Shown: piece after piece, positions 34,693 to 46,807 of the stretch
How positions within the stretch are numbered: position 1 is the stretch's first letter
Layout: each line of letters opens with the position of its first letter
DNA from: Physcomitrium patens
Taxonomy: Eukaryota > Streptophyta > Bryopsida > Funariales > Funariaceae
Assembly (NCBI RefSeq): GCF_000002425.4
Contig: NC_037266.1
Span: forward strand, 1,828,903 to 1,892,902
Direction of reading: 5' to 3'
Length of the DNA: 64,000 nucleotides
The notes under the pieces: generated by a model
Told to the model about the DNA's origin: nothing
Database searches by the model: none
The model's input: the letters and a program-made list of their open reading frames with translations, nothing else
Position numbers and translations under genes: made by a program

Positions 34693-35996
34693 ATAAGAAA
34701 AGATTCAAGTTTGCGGTAGTCCAACTTATCACAAGGATGAGTAGCCTTGATATTATGACAAAGCAACTATACCTTAGCACCTAAATTGAATTATGGTTGT
34801 TCTTTTTGATAGGCATCCACATTGATCTTTTGCCTTTTTTGAGCTTCTTTTAATTATACCTTCATTGTTGCATGTAGCTTTGATAAATAATTTGCCAAAC
34901 TTACTGCCGTAGGATTATCAACTTTTAAAAAATTAAAAGTATCAAGTCATGGATGATAATCATAATTGGCAAAGAAACGTATTTATTATATAGAAAAATA
35001 CATTGTATTATTATAAGCAAACTTTGCCAATGGCAAGAGGGTTCTCTAATTGTCTTATTGATAATTGATGGTACATCTTAAGTATTGCTCCAAAACTTCG
35101 TTTACATGCTTTGTTTGTTCATCAATTTCAAGATGAAAGACCAAAGAAAGCTTTATGTTTACTTTTCAAATCTTAAAAAGAATTCTCCAAAATCTTGATA
35201 TAAATTCAGTCCCCCTATCTGATATAATATCTTTTGGCAATCCATGATATCAATAGATATTATTAAGAAAAAACTTGGCAGTTTCTTCACCTATAATAGA
35301 TTTTGTGTATAGTACAAAATGTGTCTTTTTGATAAAATCATCTACTATCACAAATATAGAATCACACGATCCTAAGATTGAAAGATTCATAATAAAGTCC
35401 ATAGAAATAGAAGACTATAGTTGTTCTAGAATAGTTAATGATTGAAGAAGTCCATAAGGTTGATATTGAGGAGTTTTTGACCTTGAATAAATATCACACA
35501 ATTGAACAAAGTCTTTTACAGCCTTTTACATTTGCAGTCACCAAAAATTTCTAGATATTAGCTGCAAAGTCTTCTTGTATCTAAAATATCTTACTGTTGC
35601 AAAGTCATGACGTGCTTAAAAAACACATAAATGTGCTTTTCTTTTTGGCACATATAGGCGTCCTTCAAAATAAAGTAGGTTGTTCTTGAATTCAAACTTA
35701 GAAGTATGACGAGACTTAGAAGAAGTATTCTTGATATCATGAACAAGAAGATTAGAGGATTTAGTTGATTGAATTTGTTTGAAAAAAAATGAATCAACAG
35801 TCAATGTTGATTTCACTACTCGAAGATGAAATTGTTGTAGCTTCAATAAAATTATTTTTTGTTGAACAAAAGCTGCATTTTTTTCTTTAGGTGCAAGATA
35901 AGAACGTTTGAAAAGAGCATCAGACAAACCTTCTTGTTTTCTTGGCCGATAAGTAATATTGAACTCAAATCTTAATAAAGACATGCTATAACAAGC

Positions 35997-36299
35997 CTAA
36001 TAACGATTCAAAATATAAGTTGACATGAAATACTCGAGGTTCTTGTGATCTATGTATATGGTGACTTGATTAAAAGCGCCTTTTAGATAATGATGCCATT
36101 CTTGAAAAGAATCTATAATTGCAAGAAGTTCTTTACCGTAGATCTCACAATTAATCTTGGCTATTGAAATTTTTTTGGAATAAAAAGCTATTGGATGAAG
36201 TTTATCATCTATTCTCATTTGTGATAATACATCACCGAAAGCAAAGTTTGATGCATCTATTTCTATAAAGAATGCCTTAGACAAGTGAACGAGATACAA
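35997..36299 (-). other. Gypsy A RNase H domain remnant
   Basis: Reads FFIEIDASNFAFGDVLSQ, HPIAFYSKK, YGKELLAIIDSFQEWHHYLKG and VTIYIDHKNLEYF, the standard Ty3/Gypsy RNase H pattern. The frame ends in a stop near 35,997. The next frame (35,616-35,984) continues with YRPRKQEGLSDAL. Confidence 0.75.
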
Positions 36300-36611
36300 G
36301 ATTGGTACAAAAATAAAGGCTGACTTTAAAGCTTCAAATACTACTTCTACTTCTTGATTCCATTAAAGTTTGTTTGTATAAGTCAAACATGTAAGTGGAG
36401 CTCCAATTCAAGAGAAGTCCTTGATAAAGATTCAATAGTAATTGGCAAATTCGAAAAAACATTGGACATCTCAAACTATTTTTGAGATGTTCTAATGTAT
36501 AATAGTTTGAACTTTCTTAGGATCCATCATAAGTCCATTGTTTGAAATGATGTAATTTAAGAAGTCAACTTGAGTAGTTTAGAATATACACTTTTTTATC
36601 TTGGCATAGAC

Positions 36612-37370
36612 TCATGCATCTCTTAGTTTTTGTAATACATGATGAACATAAAGTTCATATTCTTCTATATTCTTAGAATAGATCAAGATGTTGTCTAGAA
36701 AAAAGGTAATAAAATCATACAAAAACTCTTGAAAAATATCATTTATAAGATATTTAAAAGCTATTGGTACATTTTTAAGTCCAAAAGGCATGACATTATA
36801 TTCAAAATATCGATACCCAGTTCGAAATGTAGTCTTCCTTTCATCTCTTTCTTTGATGCATACTAGATTATATGCTCTTCCTAGATCTATTTTTGTATAG
36901 ATCTTAGCTTGATTCAATTGATCAAAAAATTCACATATTAAAAATAATGGATATTTATTCTTGATGGTAATCTTGTTGAATCTTTGATAATCAACACACA
37001 TCCACAATAATTCATCTTTTTTCTTCACAAATAGAATTGAGGCTTCTGCTGGAGATTTGGAATGACGTATGAAGTTCTTGGCTAGATTTTCTTTAATATA
37101 CTCCTTTAATTTGGCCAATTCATTTTTTGATAAATTGTAGATTAGTCCAAATGGCGGTTGTACTCTTTCTTGAAGGTCATTTGAGCAATCATAGGGATGA
37201 TGTTCTAAAAGAGTGTCCGCATTCTTTTTTTTAAATACATCTTGAAAATCTTGATATTTTCTTGGAATACCACTTAAATTCTTTATACCATTAGAAATGG
37301 ATGTGACATAAATAACACAAGGTGATCCTTCTTTAACAGCATGTAAGAAAGTTTTTGCACCTACAAACAT
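36612..37370 (-). pseudogene. Gypsy A reverse transcriptase, longest surviving frame
   Basis: Open frame of 252 codons with NLSKNELAKLKEYI, AEASILFVKKKD, DYQRFNKITIKNKYPL, AKIYTKIDLGRAYN and EYNVMPFGLKN. The catalytic box that should read (Y/F)-x-D-D is FFLDNILIYSK, so the second Asp is Asn. That single G to A type change is enough to inactivate the polymerase. Confidence 0.8.
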
Positions 37371-37999
37371 AGGTTTAATTGTACTAGACTTGTACTTTTT
37401 TACTTGATTAATTATACTCTTAGTTATACTTTTAAAAAATTTAAGAGCACAAGAAATCCAATCTACTCGAGGATTGTAATTTTTTAATTATGATAAACTT
37501 AAAATGATTAGATTAGAGAGAGATCTAATGATATTAAATACCACAAAGCTATTATAACCATTAATTATTACTTTTAGAGGAAGGATTTTATGAGTAACAT
37601 CTCCAGAAGATAACAAGCGACTATCTATGACTTCTATATGAACAAGTTTAGTTTTCTTTTGTAAAGATATGTTTAATAAGAATATTTTAAGAAACATACT
37701 GAGGCTCTTGAATCTAACAAGATAGAGGCTTTGTAATATATAGGTCATAAAATAATATTTAATATAAAAGAAGGAGAAGATTCTGAGGAGAGAATATGAC
37801 CTTCATTAGATATTGTACAAGGTTCCAACCACACAGTTCCTATTATAGTTGGACAAATTTATTTTTTGATATATTATCTTCTTTGACATTCATACTTCGT
37901 ATTTTATAATTGTGTTGCTTTTTTGAACAATGTTGAGCAATATGCTTAGATTTTCTATAATATAAGTATAATCCTTCCTAACAGTGATGAGTCTTTTTT

Positions 38000-38950
38000 T
38001 GTTTAGTAAGAAGTTTGAAACATATCATATTAATTTACATATCTTTTACTTTTGAATGTATGTGTTGAGGAGGCATTGGTGTTGCCATTGAATTATAATA
38101 ATGTTGAGGCCCACTTGTTTGACTCTTAGATCGAAATTCAAAAAGTTGATTGTCACACTTCATAGCAAAATTAATTGCTTGACTCAATATTTGAAGATTA
38201 GGTAAGTTGAGCATCAATTTCTTGATGTCATATTGTAATCCATAGAAAAATTGGCTAATAAGTGCAGTATCATCTCACTAAATATCAGTTGCAAGTTATC
38301 AAAATTGTGAAGCATATAATATTATGGATCGATTTCTTTGTTATAAAATGTAGATCTTGTTGATTGCAATACAAGTTGCATCATGTTTTCCATACATGGA
38401 TCAAAATTTTAATAAAAAATCCTCCAAATTATCTAATATTAGATCTTATTATTCAAAAAAAGATAAAAACTATGATAATACGAATCCAAATTTAGCTACT
38501 TTTTTTCTAGAGCTCATTATCAAATAAGAATAAAAAAAAAAAAAAAAAAACTATTTCTTTAAGCTTAATCCTCCCTCTACGAGCCGTCTCTCTTTTTTCT
38601 CTTGGATGTACCAATGAATCTAACTTGTGATCTTGGAGTTGGATAGCTTTGGGATTGAAGTTCAATCATAAGTTGTACTTGATTGATAAATCCTCAAAAC
38701 TTGAATCTTGTGCCATCAAAATTTTTAAGTATGGCAATTCTTGGTTCTCTAGTATCGAAAGGATGTTCCATTGTAGGAGAAGAGACATGATTGAGTGCAA
38801 AATATTGAAGCAATTCCAATCATATCTATATCTTCATTTCTTTCCATTCTTATTGCTCCATGTGGTAGTAAATTAAATTGATACATCGCAAGCATTAACT
38901 CCCTCAATTGCTCTTGCATTTGTGCCATTATATTCTTCATTTGAACAAGC
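38000..38950 (-). pseudogene. Gypsy A GAG remnant
   Basis: Short minus-strand frames carry MKNIMAQMQEQLRELM near 38,940, SQAINFAMKCDNQLFEFRSK near 38,150, and a zinc-knuckle trace near 37,980 in which the first Cys pair is partly lost. Multiple stops. Confidence 0.5.
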
Positions 38951-39147
38951 TTTGCTATGATAATACTTAAAAAATAAATATCTAATATTGCTCAAGAAAA
39001 ACAAAAGAAGAAACCTAAGAATAAAGAAGTTACCAAAAATAATATAAGTTAAAAAAAGAATAATTGGTAACCTCTAATATATTTATATCTTATCAAGAAA
39101 AAGAAATAATCCAATTTTAATCAAGAAAAGACAAAGCTCTAATATCA

Positions 39148-39700
39148 TAAGTATATTCTTATCAATTTGTCTAGGATATGAATTAGAAGAAGATACATAA
39201 TTTTAAAATATTTGTATTAAAAAAAATAATAAAATAGTATATATATTAAAAATAAACTAAAATGGCTATTGCCAAAAGATAAAGAAATTAAAAACTTTTA
39301 AATCTAGACTAAAAACAAGAAAGGAATTGAAAAGAGTGAAGAAGGCTTCATTCTTATTTCTATATATACTATCTAATTAGGAGCTACGTTGCAATGTTCT
39401 ACAGGACCTTTAATATGTGTTGACTTTGCAAGACACATGCCTTGACTTATAAGACAAGTTTTTCACATAAGACCACACAATTAGTTTGTTCTTCAAGCTA
39501 CCAACATGTGTGGCACATGGCCAACTTGTTGACCATGTTTCTAATCTAAAAAGTCAATTATAGATATCTATAAAGTCAAAGTAATATCTATAAAGCTTCT
39601 AAAAAGCTTCTATAAAAGATATTATGGAATTAATCTACTTTTACTTACTTTTATTTAATCATATAGGTAATTATTGGTTTACATGTGTATGTCCATGACA
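39148..39700 (-). repeat. Gypsy A 5' LTR
   Basis: Partner of the LTR at 33,226-33,780; on the + strand it ends at TGACA (39,700), which is the TGTCA start on the minus strand. The primer site lies just left of it. Confidence 0.75.
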
Positions 39701-40840
39701 AAGGATCACCCAACTAATCTTTGCCCTTATTGAGTTGCCATTTTTGGGTCCCTAGATGTAGTTTTTGATGTGAATATAAATAATCTTGAATGTCAAATTG
39801 ATTAGTGCTGAATATGAATATTAATACCACATTATAGCTAAAACCGCTTAAATAGCTATTATAATTCTACCTACTAATGATAAGCCTTATGTATCTTAAA
39901 TGGTTAAGCCTTTGGTTAGGTTTTGTATGACTATATTTACTATGTCTTCTACATGTGTCATATGTCCTATGGATCTTGTGCTAGAGCTTGGTAGTAATTA
40001 TTTGAGTCTCGGATCTCTTATCCATTGCAAGTTACAAGGATGTGGTGAGGTCCATATTCCAACTGATTTGTGCTAATTGATCTTTGCTTCACTATATTCA
40101 GAGTATTTTATTAATTTACTCATTGCTTTGTCTAGGTTGATTTCATTTTTTTGAAGGTAAAGAGCACAATTGTCAATGTACATTTGATTGTTGGTTGTTC
40201 TTCCATTGGAGAGGATTAGGCCTGAAAGACATCTTGAAGGATCTGTTAACATGTCTTTCAATACATCTCTAGCTAGTAGGTAGAGGTAAGATGCCAGTGG
40301 ACATCCTTGTCTTACTGATCTTTGTAGAAGAATTATTTGCCTCGTATACCATCAAATATGATTGTAGGATTGGCTTCCTTATATAATGACATTACTAACT
40401 CTATCCATGCTTGTGGAAATTCCATGTGTAGCATTGTCTATTGAAGGAAGGTCTAGCTCACTCTATCATATACTTTTTTGAAATCCAGTAGCAGAAATAT
40501 AAGAAGTTGGTTGTTTTCTGTGGCCGATTCCACAGCAGATTGTAGTAAAAAAATATTGTCAATAATGCTTCGTTTAGGAACAAAAGCGATTTGTGAGCTC
40601 TTGATCTATTGAGAGAAGAATTTCTTCATTCTATTGGCTAGTATTTTAGCAACTATCTTATAAACTGCTTCCAGTATGGATGGATCTAAAATTTATAAGA
40701 AATGATAATTTACTTATTTTTGATAATAGATTGATGTTGCTCGTATTAAAAGATTGGCTTAGTTATTTTGTATCAAAGATCTCCATGGATAAATTATAAA
40801 TATCATCTCTTATTTCTTCTAAAAATATCTGAAAAAATTA
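39701..40840 (-). mobile_element. LINE reverse transcriptase (5' part)
   Basis: The minus strand reads a LINE-type RT in pieces: LEAVYKIVAKILANRMKKFF, SSQIAFVPKRSIIDNIFLLQ, LLLDFKKVYDRVS, FPQAWIELVMSLY, LSGLILSNGRTTNNQ, then AKINWHKSVGIW and LSLVGRIIIAI. The catalytic FADD box has become YIDN, so it is dead. The 5' end is truncated near 40,840 at a (TA)n tract. It continues at 33,225 on the far side of Gypsy A. Confidence 0.75.
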
Positions 40841-40848
40841 TAAAGATA

Positions 40849-40851
<3 letters not shown>

Positions 40852-40882
<31 letters not shown>
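40852..40882. repeat. (TA)n microsatellite
   Basis: Uninterrupted alternating A and T between the LINE end and the Copia C LTR. Confidence 0.9.
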
Positions 40883-40884
<2 letters not shown>

Positions 40885-41114
40885 TTGGATTTAAAAAGCT
40901 TATTTTTATTACTTTACAAATAGGCAATAAGTGCTCATATTGACTTTGATTTTGGAGTGTTTTACAAAAGTAAATGAAGTATCATAATAGAATTTGGTAT
41001 TTAGTATGTTATTAGAATTTTGATGTAATTAAAAGAACTTAAGTAAGACAAATTATCATTTCCAAACCAATACAATGGTTTCCAAGTACAGCTCTTATAA
41101 ACCATTGGAAATTA

Positions 41115-41483
41115 TATTAGCAAATCTTAACTTGCATCAATTGAAAAATGAAAACTCACTTAGCACCAACTTCAAATGAATATAAACACCTTTTTTCTTT
41201 TTACTTCACACAATGCCATTATGCTATTGAACCACGTCATTTGCTCTACATTACTTAAATTGCATGTCATTATGACCTTATCTACATTAGTCCAATGTCA
41301 TTTCATTGTTGTGAATCATTATGACATGTCCATGTTATGCTCATTGCTCTATGTCACCTTTAGTTGGAATTAAGATTAGTATAAAATGTAATTAGCACAC
41401 TAATCTAGTTGACATAAAATATTATATACTTATAGTCTTTTTTTTAAATAATTTTTTTTCTTGAATATTTATCTTTTACAACA
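41115..41483 (+). repeat. Copia C 5' LTR, strongly AT-decayed
   Basis: Homologous to 63064-63415. In the first 14 aligned bases there are six differences, all G or C on the right and A or T here. It ends in CAACA next to the primer site. Confidence 0.75.
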
Positions 41484-41495
41484 TAATATTAGAGC
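41484..41495 (+). other. Copia C primer-binding site (initiator Met)
   Basis: Reads TAATATTAGAGC, which matches the plant initiator-Met primer site TGGTATCAGAGC except for G to A, G to A and C to T changes. Confidence 0.75.
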
Positions 41496-41929
41496 AAAGT
41501 TAAGATAGATTTTAGGTCTGTTGAGCCTTGTTTCCAAAATTAGATTATAAAAAGAGAAAGTATCAAAAAAGTTGATAATTAGAAGAGAGAAGTTTGTGAA
41601 TTGTGAAGTAAGAGAGTCAAGCAAATTGATTAGGGCTCAAAATTATCTTGTGTAGAATTTGAAGATAACTACCATTATGATAAGAAAAAATCTATGGAAT
41701 ATTGTAGAAAACAAGAGGGTTGTATTATCATTTTTATCACCATACTAAAAAAGTCCTACACAAAAACTTAGCTTGTAGAAGCAAAGCAGAGAATCCTATT
41801 TAATCTTATTATGTCAATCATAGATAGTTTGATATGCTTAGTTTCTTAACATAGAAATCCTACAAATTCATAGAATATATTTAGAAGAATATTTCATGTA
41901 AAAAATAAATAATAAATCATGTTATTATC

Positions 41930-42800
41930 TAACGAATTCAATGGAATGACAATAAAAGAAAGAAGTGACATTAATGCTTATTTGATAAAGAGAATAGATA
42001 TAAAGAATCAACTAAAGATATTTAGTGAAGAAATTGTAGATAAGACCTTCATAAATATAAGCTTTAATAGACTACCATGAAACTATGAGATAGTGATCTA
42101 AGGTATTACCTACATACAACAATCAACATTTGAGGATGTCATGGATAAGTTTTTTTTTATCAAAATTCATTACATCGCTATAAAAGAACAATAATTGAGA
42201 CAAGATAAAGCCTTAGCAATATAATTTCAATGAAAAAATCTTAAAAGATAATAATACAATAATTGCATATAAGGAAGAGGAAGAAGTTAAAGGAGAAGAA
42301 AATTATCTTAAAGAGCACCACATTACTTCTCCTTCCATTACTTTGAAGAGGTATAACTTCAAATGAACAACATTCATCTTTAAAATAGGTCTAGAAGAGC
42401 TTTATACTTTGCAATAAGATGATCACAAGCTCCTACAATTAGATTTATACAAAACAAGAATTATAGATTATTTTTTTGTTATGCATTTGGAGTCCTTAAT
42501 CATATTACTAGAGATTATTTATAGAACCAATATAAAAATTTTAACATAAATTATAAGAAAGGAAGTACTTATGGAAGCATTATAAAAAATGGAAGTAAAG
42601 TCAATTTTTTTGATAGAAACTAGTATGTCAATTTAGACACAAGCAATTACTTCATTGAAAAAATCTCAAATCTTCAGATTATAGATGCTCAAAGTCCAAA
42701 TAGATCAATGAAAATCACAAATAGTAACTACTAAATGATTGGAGTTATTAATTCAATTAATAAATCTTCAACTTTTGGTGCAATAAATCTTCATAATACT
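41930..42800 (+). pseudogene. Copia C GAG and protease remnant
   Basis: In the + strand, with frame changes, GAG motifs read INAYLIKRIDIKNQLKIF, IVDKTFINISFNRLP, YEIVI.GITYIQQSTFEDVMDK. Further on come a lost zinc knuckle (CYAFGVLNHITRD region) and a pre-protease stretch (SNYFIEKISNLQII). The sequence breaks off near 42,810 at the AT repeat and resumes near 44,590. Confidence 0.6.
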
Positions 42801-42813
42801 TTATAAATTATTG

Positions 42814-44580
42814 TATTGTAATATGAATAATAGGTGAAAGAATGAAAAAATATTATATTATGGAAGATCTCATTTCAAAATATTGTAATAAATTATCTTA
42901 AAAATATAGATAATAGTCAAAAGGTAGTAAATTAAAAACAAAAATACTATCTTTTTGTAAAGTGAACTCCTATTTATTTTGTAGGACTGTAAATAAAACA
43001 AAATAAGATAGAATAAAAAAATAAAGGATATAGACATAAATATAAGGGATTTAAGTATTTATTTTAGCAAAAATTACTTCAAGAAATAAGAATTGATATC
43101 CAAAAAGGACCAATTACCAACAAAGATCAAAATCAAACCTCGAGGCACAAAACTATGTATCTATAGTAATTCCAAGGTTTATTTGTAAATCAAAGAATAA
43201 GATTTTTTTAAGCATTAAATTTAAGCAATTTGAGTTCGTAATAACTTTATTACAGCTTTGAAAAGTCAAGGTTATTTTTGGTGTATTTGATTTTATAAAA
43301 TAAAAAATAATTTATATTTAGAAGAAATATATGAATATAGTAGCAAATCTATAGATAATAATTTATAGATTTATGTTTAAAGTTGTTCTAATTGCATGTC
43401 CTAAATTTTAGCATGATCACACAATTAGATTAAAGGTTATTGAAGTTCAAAAGGATTGAAATCTTAGAAATGGATTTTTGAAGATCAGTGAAGATTTTTA
43501 AGATTTTTAGTAATTTTTTAGTTGAATTGAGGTAAAATTTGTGTATATGAATAACATACTTGATTTTTAACATGTATGTAAATTTTGAGAGATATTTAAT
43601 GGTAGAATTAAAAAAATTTGGCTTAGAAAGATTGATATCAAGATTAAAGAAGGAGGCCAGCCAATATCTAATTAGATTTTAGGATTTATCTTTTATTTGG
43701 TAAGTTTAATCTTCTTAAAAATATTTATGCTTGTTGCTAGTTTAGTTATTGAGATGTATGCAAAATTTGAGTTGGAATAAATGATTTGATTATTAATTAT
43801 AGAGGTTTAAATCTGCTATAGGGTTTGATAAGAATTTATTTAAGATTTAAGATTTGATTAAGATTTGTTTAGGAATTGATTAGGACTTATTTAAGATTGA
43901 TTCAAATCTTTCTAGAATTTTTTTAAGATTTGATTAGAATTTTTCTAGGATTTGATTAGGATTTATGTAAAATTTGATTAGAATATGTTTTAGAATTTTT
44001 CTAAAATTTGATTAGCATTTATCTAGTATTTATCTCAGATTTGATTAAGATTTATCTAGTATTTATCTAAGATTTGATTAAGATTTATCTAGTATTTATC
44101 TAAGATTTGATTAAGATTTATCTAGTATTTATCTAAGATTTGATTAGGATTTTTTAAAGATTTGATCAAAATTTTTGTAGGATTTTATTAGGATTTATCT
44201 AAGGTTTGATTAGAATATGTTTTAGGATTTGTCTAAAATTTGATTAGGATTTATAAAGTATTTATCTAAGATTTGATTAGGATTTTTTTAGATTTAGATT
44301 AGAATTTGTCTAAATTTCAATTAAGATATGATTTAAGATTTTTTAAAATTTTTATTAGGATTTATTTATTATTTATTTAGGATTTAATTAGAATTTATTT
44401 AGAATTTATCTAGGATTTTATTATAATTCAATTAGGATTCATTTATTTTTTTTATAATTAATTTGAAAATTTAATTTGACTTAATTAATGTTTGATTATA
44501 TTTGTTAAGCTTTAATTGAAATTTATATATGATTCTATTAGAGTTGTTAAGACTTGTTGTTGCAATTTTCTTTTATTTTC
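42814..44580 (+). repeat. AT-rich dispersed repeat, copy 2, inside Copia C
   Basis: The first 0.7 kb matches 23,682-24,440. The rest is non-coding and ends in a low-complexity array built on GATTTGATTAGGATTTATCTA-like units (about 43,800-44,450). It separates the GAG/protease of Copia C from its integrase, so it is younger than Copia C. It may be a solo LTR; no protein domain is present. Boundaries are approximate. Confidence 0.55.
44038..44136 (+). repeat. 33-bp tandem repeat, three perfect copies
   Basis: Units at 44038-44070, 44071-44103 and 44104-44136 are identical, with degenerate half units on both sides. The identity suggests recent slippage or unequal exchange inside an otherwise decayed repeat. 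Confidence 0.9.
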
Positions 44581-44649
44581 TATAGCCAGGTGCAGAATCC
44601 ATTCTCAAGCAAGAATTCACATAATATAATAATGCCTCTACCTTAAATT

Positions 44650-45885
44650 GATACTTAATCTTAAAAGGTATATTGACAAATCAAGAAAAAATAGTTATAT
44701 TTTCAAATAAATATTTTTTGATATTAGAAAAAGATAGAAAATTAAAGGTCTTAATAATAAAGAATAAGCATAATAGGTTTTATCAATTCTATGATAAAAC
44801 TTGAAAATCTTGTACCATAAAAGTGAATTATATGTCAAAAAAAGAAAATACAAGACTATGGCATAAAAGGTTTTGAATACTTATATTTTATAGCTTATAA
44901 TATTTATTGAAGGCTTGTCAAGTACTAGAACTACCATTGCTTTATATACTACAAAAAACATATAAAGATTATCTTGTTAGATGACAACATCAAGAAAGGT
45001 TCCCAAAAACCTTGTTTCATTAAGTGTAAAAGGTACTACAACTCATACACTTTGACCTAATAGGACCTATATGAATACCTTCTATAGGAAGATCTGGATA
45101 CTTTGCAATTTTTACAAATGATTATTCTAAGAAGAGTTGACTATATTTCTTGCAAGATATGAATGAAATATATAAGAAATTTTAGAAATTCAAAAATCAA
45201 GTAAAAAAAATAAAATAAAGTTAAATTATATGCCTATTAATAGATAAAAGAAAAAATATCTATTATAAGAATTACTAACTATCTAACAACATAAGAAAGT
45301 AAATGACAACTTAGTATTGTGTGCATTTTATAGGAGAATAGAGTCAACAAAAGAAAAAAACTACACCATAGTCAAAAAAATATGCTTAATGTCTACTACA
45401 TGTAGACTCCTAACCTATCTATGGATAGAAGTTGTCTACTATAGAAACTACCTAGTAAATATCAGCCCTATAAGAACAAAATGTGGAATTACTTTAAAAA
45501 AATTCTATAAAAAAATCAAGTCAAGTGTGGACCATCTTAGAAAATTTGGATTAGTCACATACTTACACATTTTAAAAGAAGATGGAACCAAGTTAGGAAG
45601 CAAAATAATCAAGTGCATATTTTTTGAGTTATGATACTCAAATTAAAACCTATAGATTATTTGGCTCTATATAATTCAAAATCCAAATTATTTAAGATCA
45701 AGATACTAATAGGTTTTGAAGATGTACAAGGATACATATCCAAAATTACACAAATAGACCTATTCTTTGAAATAAAGTTATCAATTAAAGAAGAAATCAA
45801 TACAACAAATGATCAAAACAACTTAACTTTGGCTTTTAACTTCAAAGAAGTAGAGTACATATATCTTGGAACATGTACATCATAA
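44650..45885 (+). pseudogene. Copia C integrase remnant
   Basis: The pre-integrase part reads TRLWHKRFGYLYF (near 44,850); then come SIGRSGYFAIFTNDYSKKS and LYFLQDMNE pieces near 45,080-45,170. The frame at 45317-45634 has TIVKKICLMSTTCRLLTYLW, VNISPIRTK, VDHLRKFGLVTYLHILKEDG and SKIIKCIF, the conserved integrase tail. 45631-45885 continues with SKSKLFKI. The catalytic acidic residues cannot all be placed because of stops. Confidence 0.65.
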
Positions 45886-46229
45886 GAAGATGATTTGTTT
45901 GAGGCCACCATAACCACTAATTTCATTACATTTAAGAGAGCTCCTCAAAAAACAACCACAAAATACAACCATCAATGGATGTACCCTAATTGTAATAGAA
46001 AACATAATACAAGATTCAAAGATAGCTACATACTAATAATTAAAATTTAATCAAAACCAAGAAGCTATAAAAGGATAATTTAGCGTGCAAGATGAAAAGA
46101 TGAAATCAAATAAGAAATAGAATCCTTACAAAAAAATAATACTTAGAGTTTTGTAAACCTACCTAAAAAAAACTCCAATCTAAACCAAGTAGATCTTCAA
46201 GACAAAATTAAGACTTAGTGGTTGTACGA

Positions 46230-46807
46230 AGAAGCTCAAGGCTAAGATCGTGGCCTAAAGCTTCAAGTAAGAAATAGAATTGATTTCTTCAAAGCTTTTG
46301 TCTTTGTGATTTGATGGACAAAAATCAAAATTATAATAATATTGATAATAAGAGAAAGTTAGAAATTATAATATCTAGATATTAAAACAATATTTTTTTA
46401 ATGAAAAGCTTAAAAAAGAAGTATATATACTCTTGCAGCTTCCAAGTTTTGAAGAAATGAGAGTAAAATAATAGTCTATAAATTAGAAGAAATACTATAT
46501 GGACTATGTCAAGCTCTTAGAGCTTGGTATTACTACTTACATAATTAAAATCTATAGAAAAACAATAAAGATTCCAACATATATAAAATATATATATATA
46601 TATATATATATATTTAGTTATATTATTCTATGTCAATGACATAATAGATATAGCAAATAATATAATAGATATCTAAGAACTCCAAAGAAGATTTATGAAC
46701 ACTTTTCAAATGATAGATTTAAGACAAGCAAAGCTTTATTTGAAAGTCAAATTGAAGCATACACTTGAAAGAATCTACTTTCATTAATGAAGCTATATTT
46801 AAATCTT
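46230..46807 (+). pseudogene. Copia C reverse transcriptase remnant
   Basis: Pieces include FFKAFVFVI, YILLQLPSFEE, a YGLCQALRAWYYYL-type box near 46,500 and FMNTFQMIDLRQAKLYLKV near 46,690-46,760. A (TA)n tract (46,587-46,613) sits where the YVDD box would begin. It breaks off near 46,807 at Gypsy B. Confidence 0.6.

Larger units (their letters stand above)
33226..39700 (-). mobile_element. Ty3/Gypsy chromovirus (Gypsy A), decayed
   Basis: LTRs at about 33,226-33,780 and 39,148-39,700 match in the same orientation. On the minus strand after the right LTR, TGATATTAGAGC (39,136-39,147) fits an initiator-Met primer site, with changes only from G or C to A or T. Domains follow in order: GAG (about 38,000-38,950), zinc-knuckle remnant near 37,930, RT (36,612-37,370), RNase H (35,997-36,299), integrase (about 34,700-35,980) and a chromodomain (about 34,340-34,640). 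A purine-rich tract lies beside the 3' LTR at 33,781-33,800. It is inserted in the LINE. Stops and lost residues make it inactive. I could not find a clean target-site duplication. Confidence 0.8.

Noticed and set aside
43800-44450. CRISPR-like array
   Set aside because: Units are adjacent without spacers, AT-only in texture and in a plant transposon nest; it is a tandem repeat.
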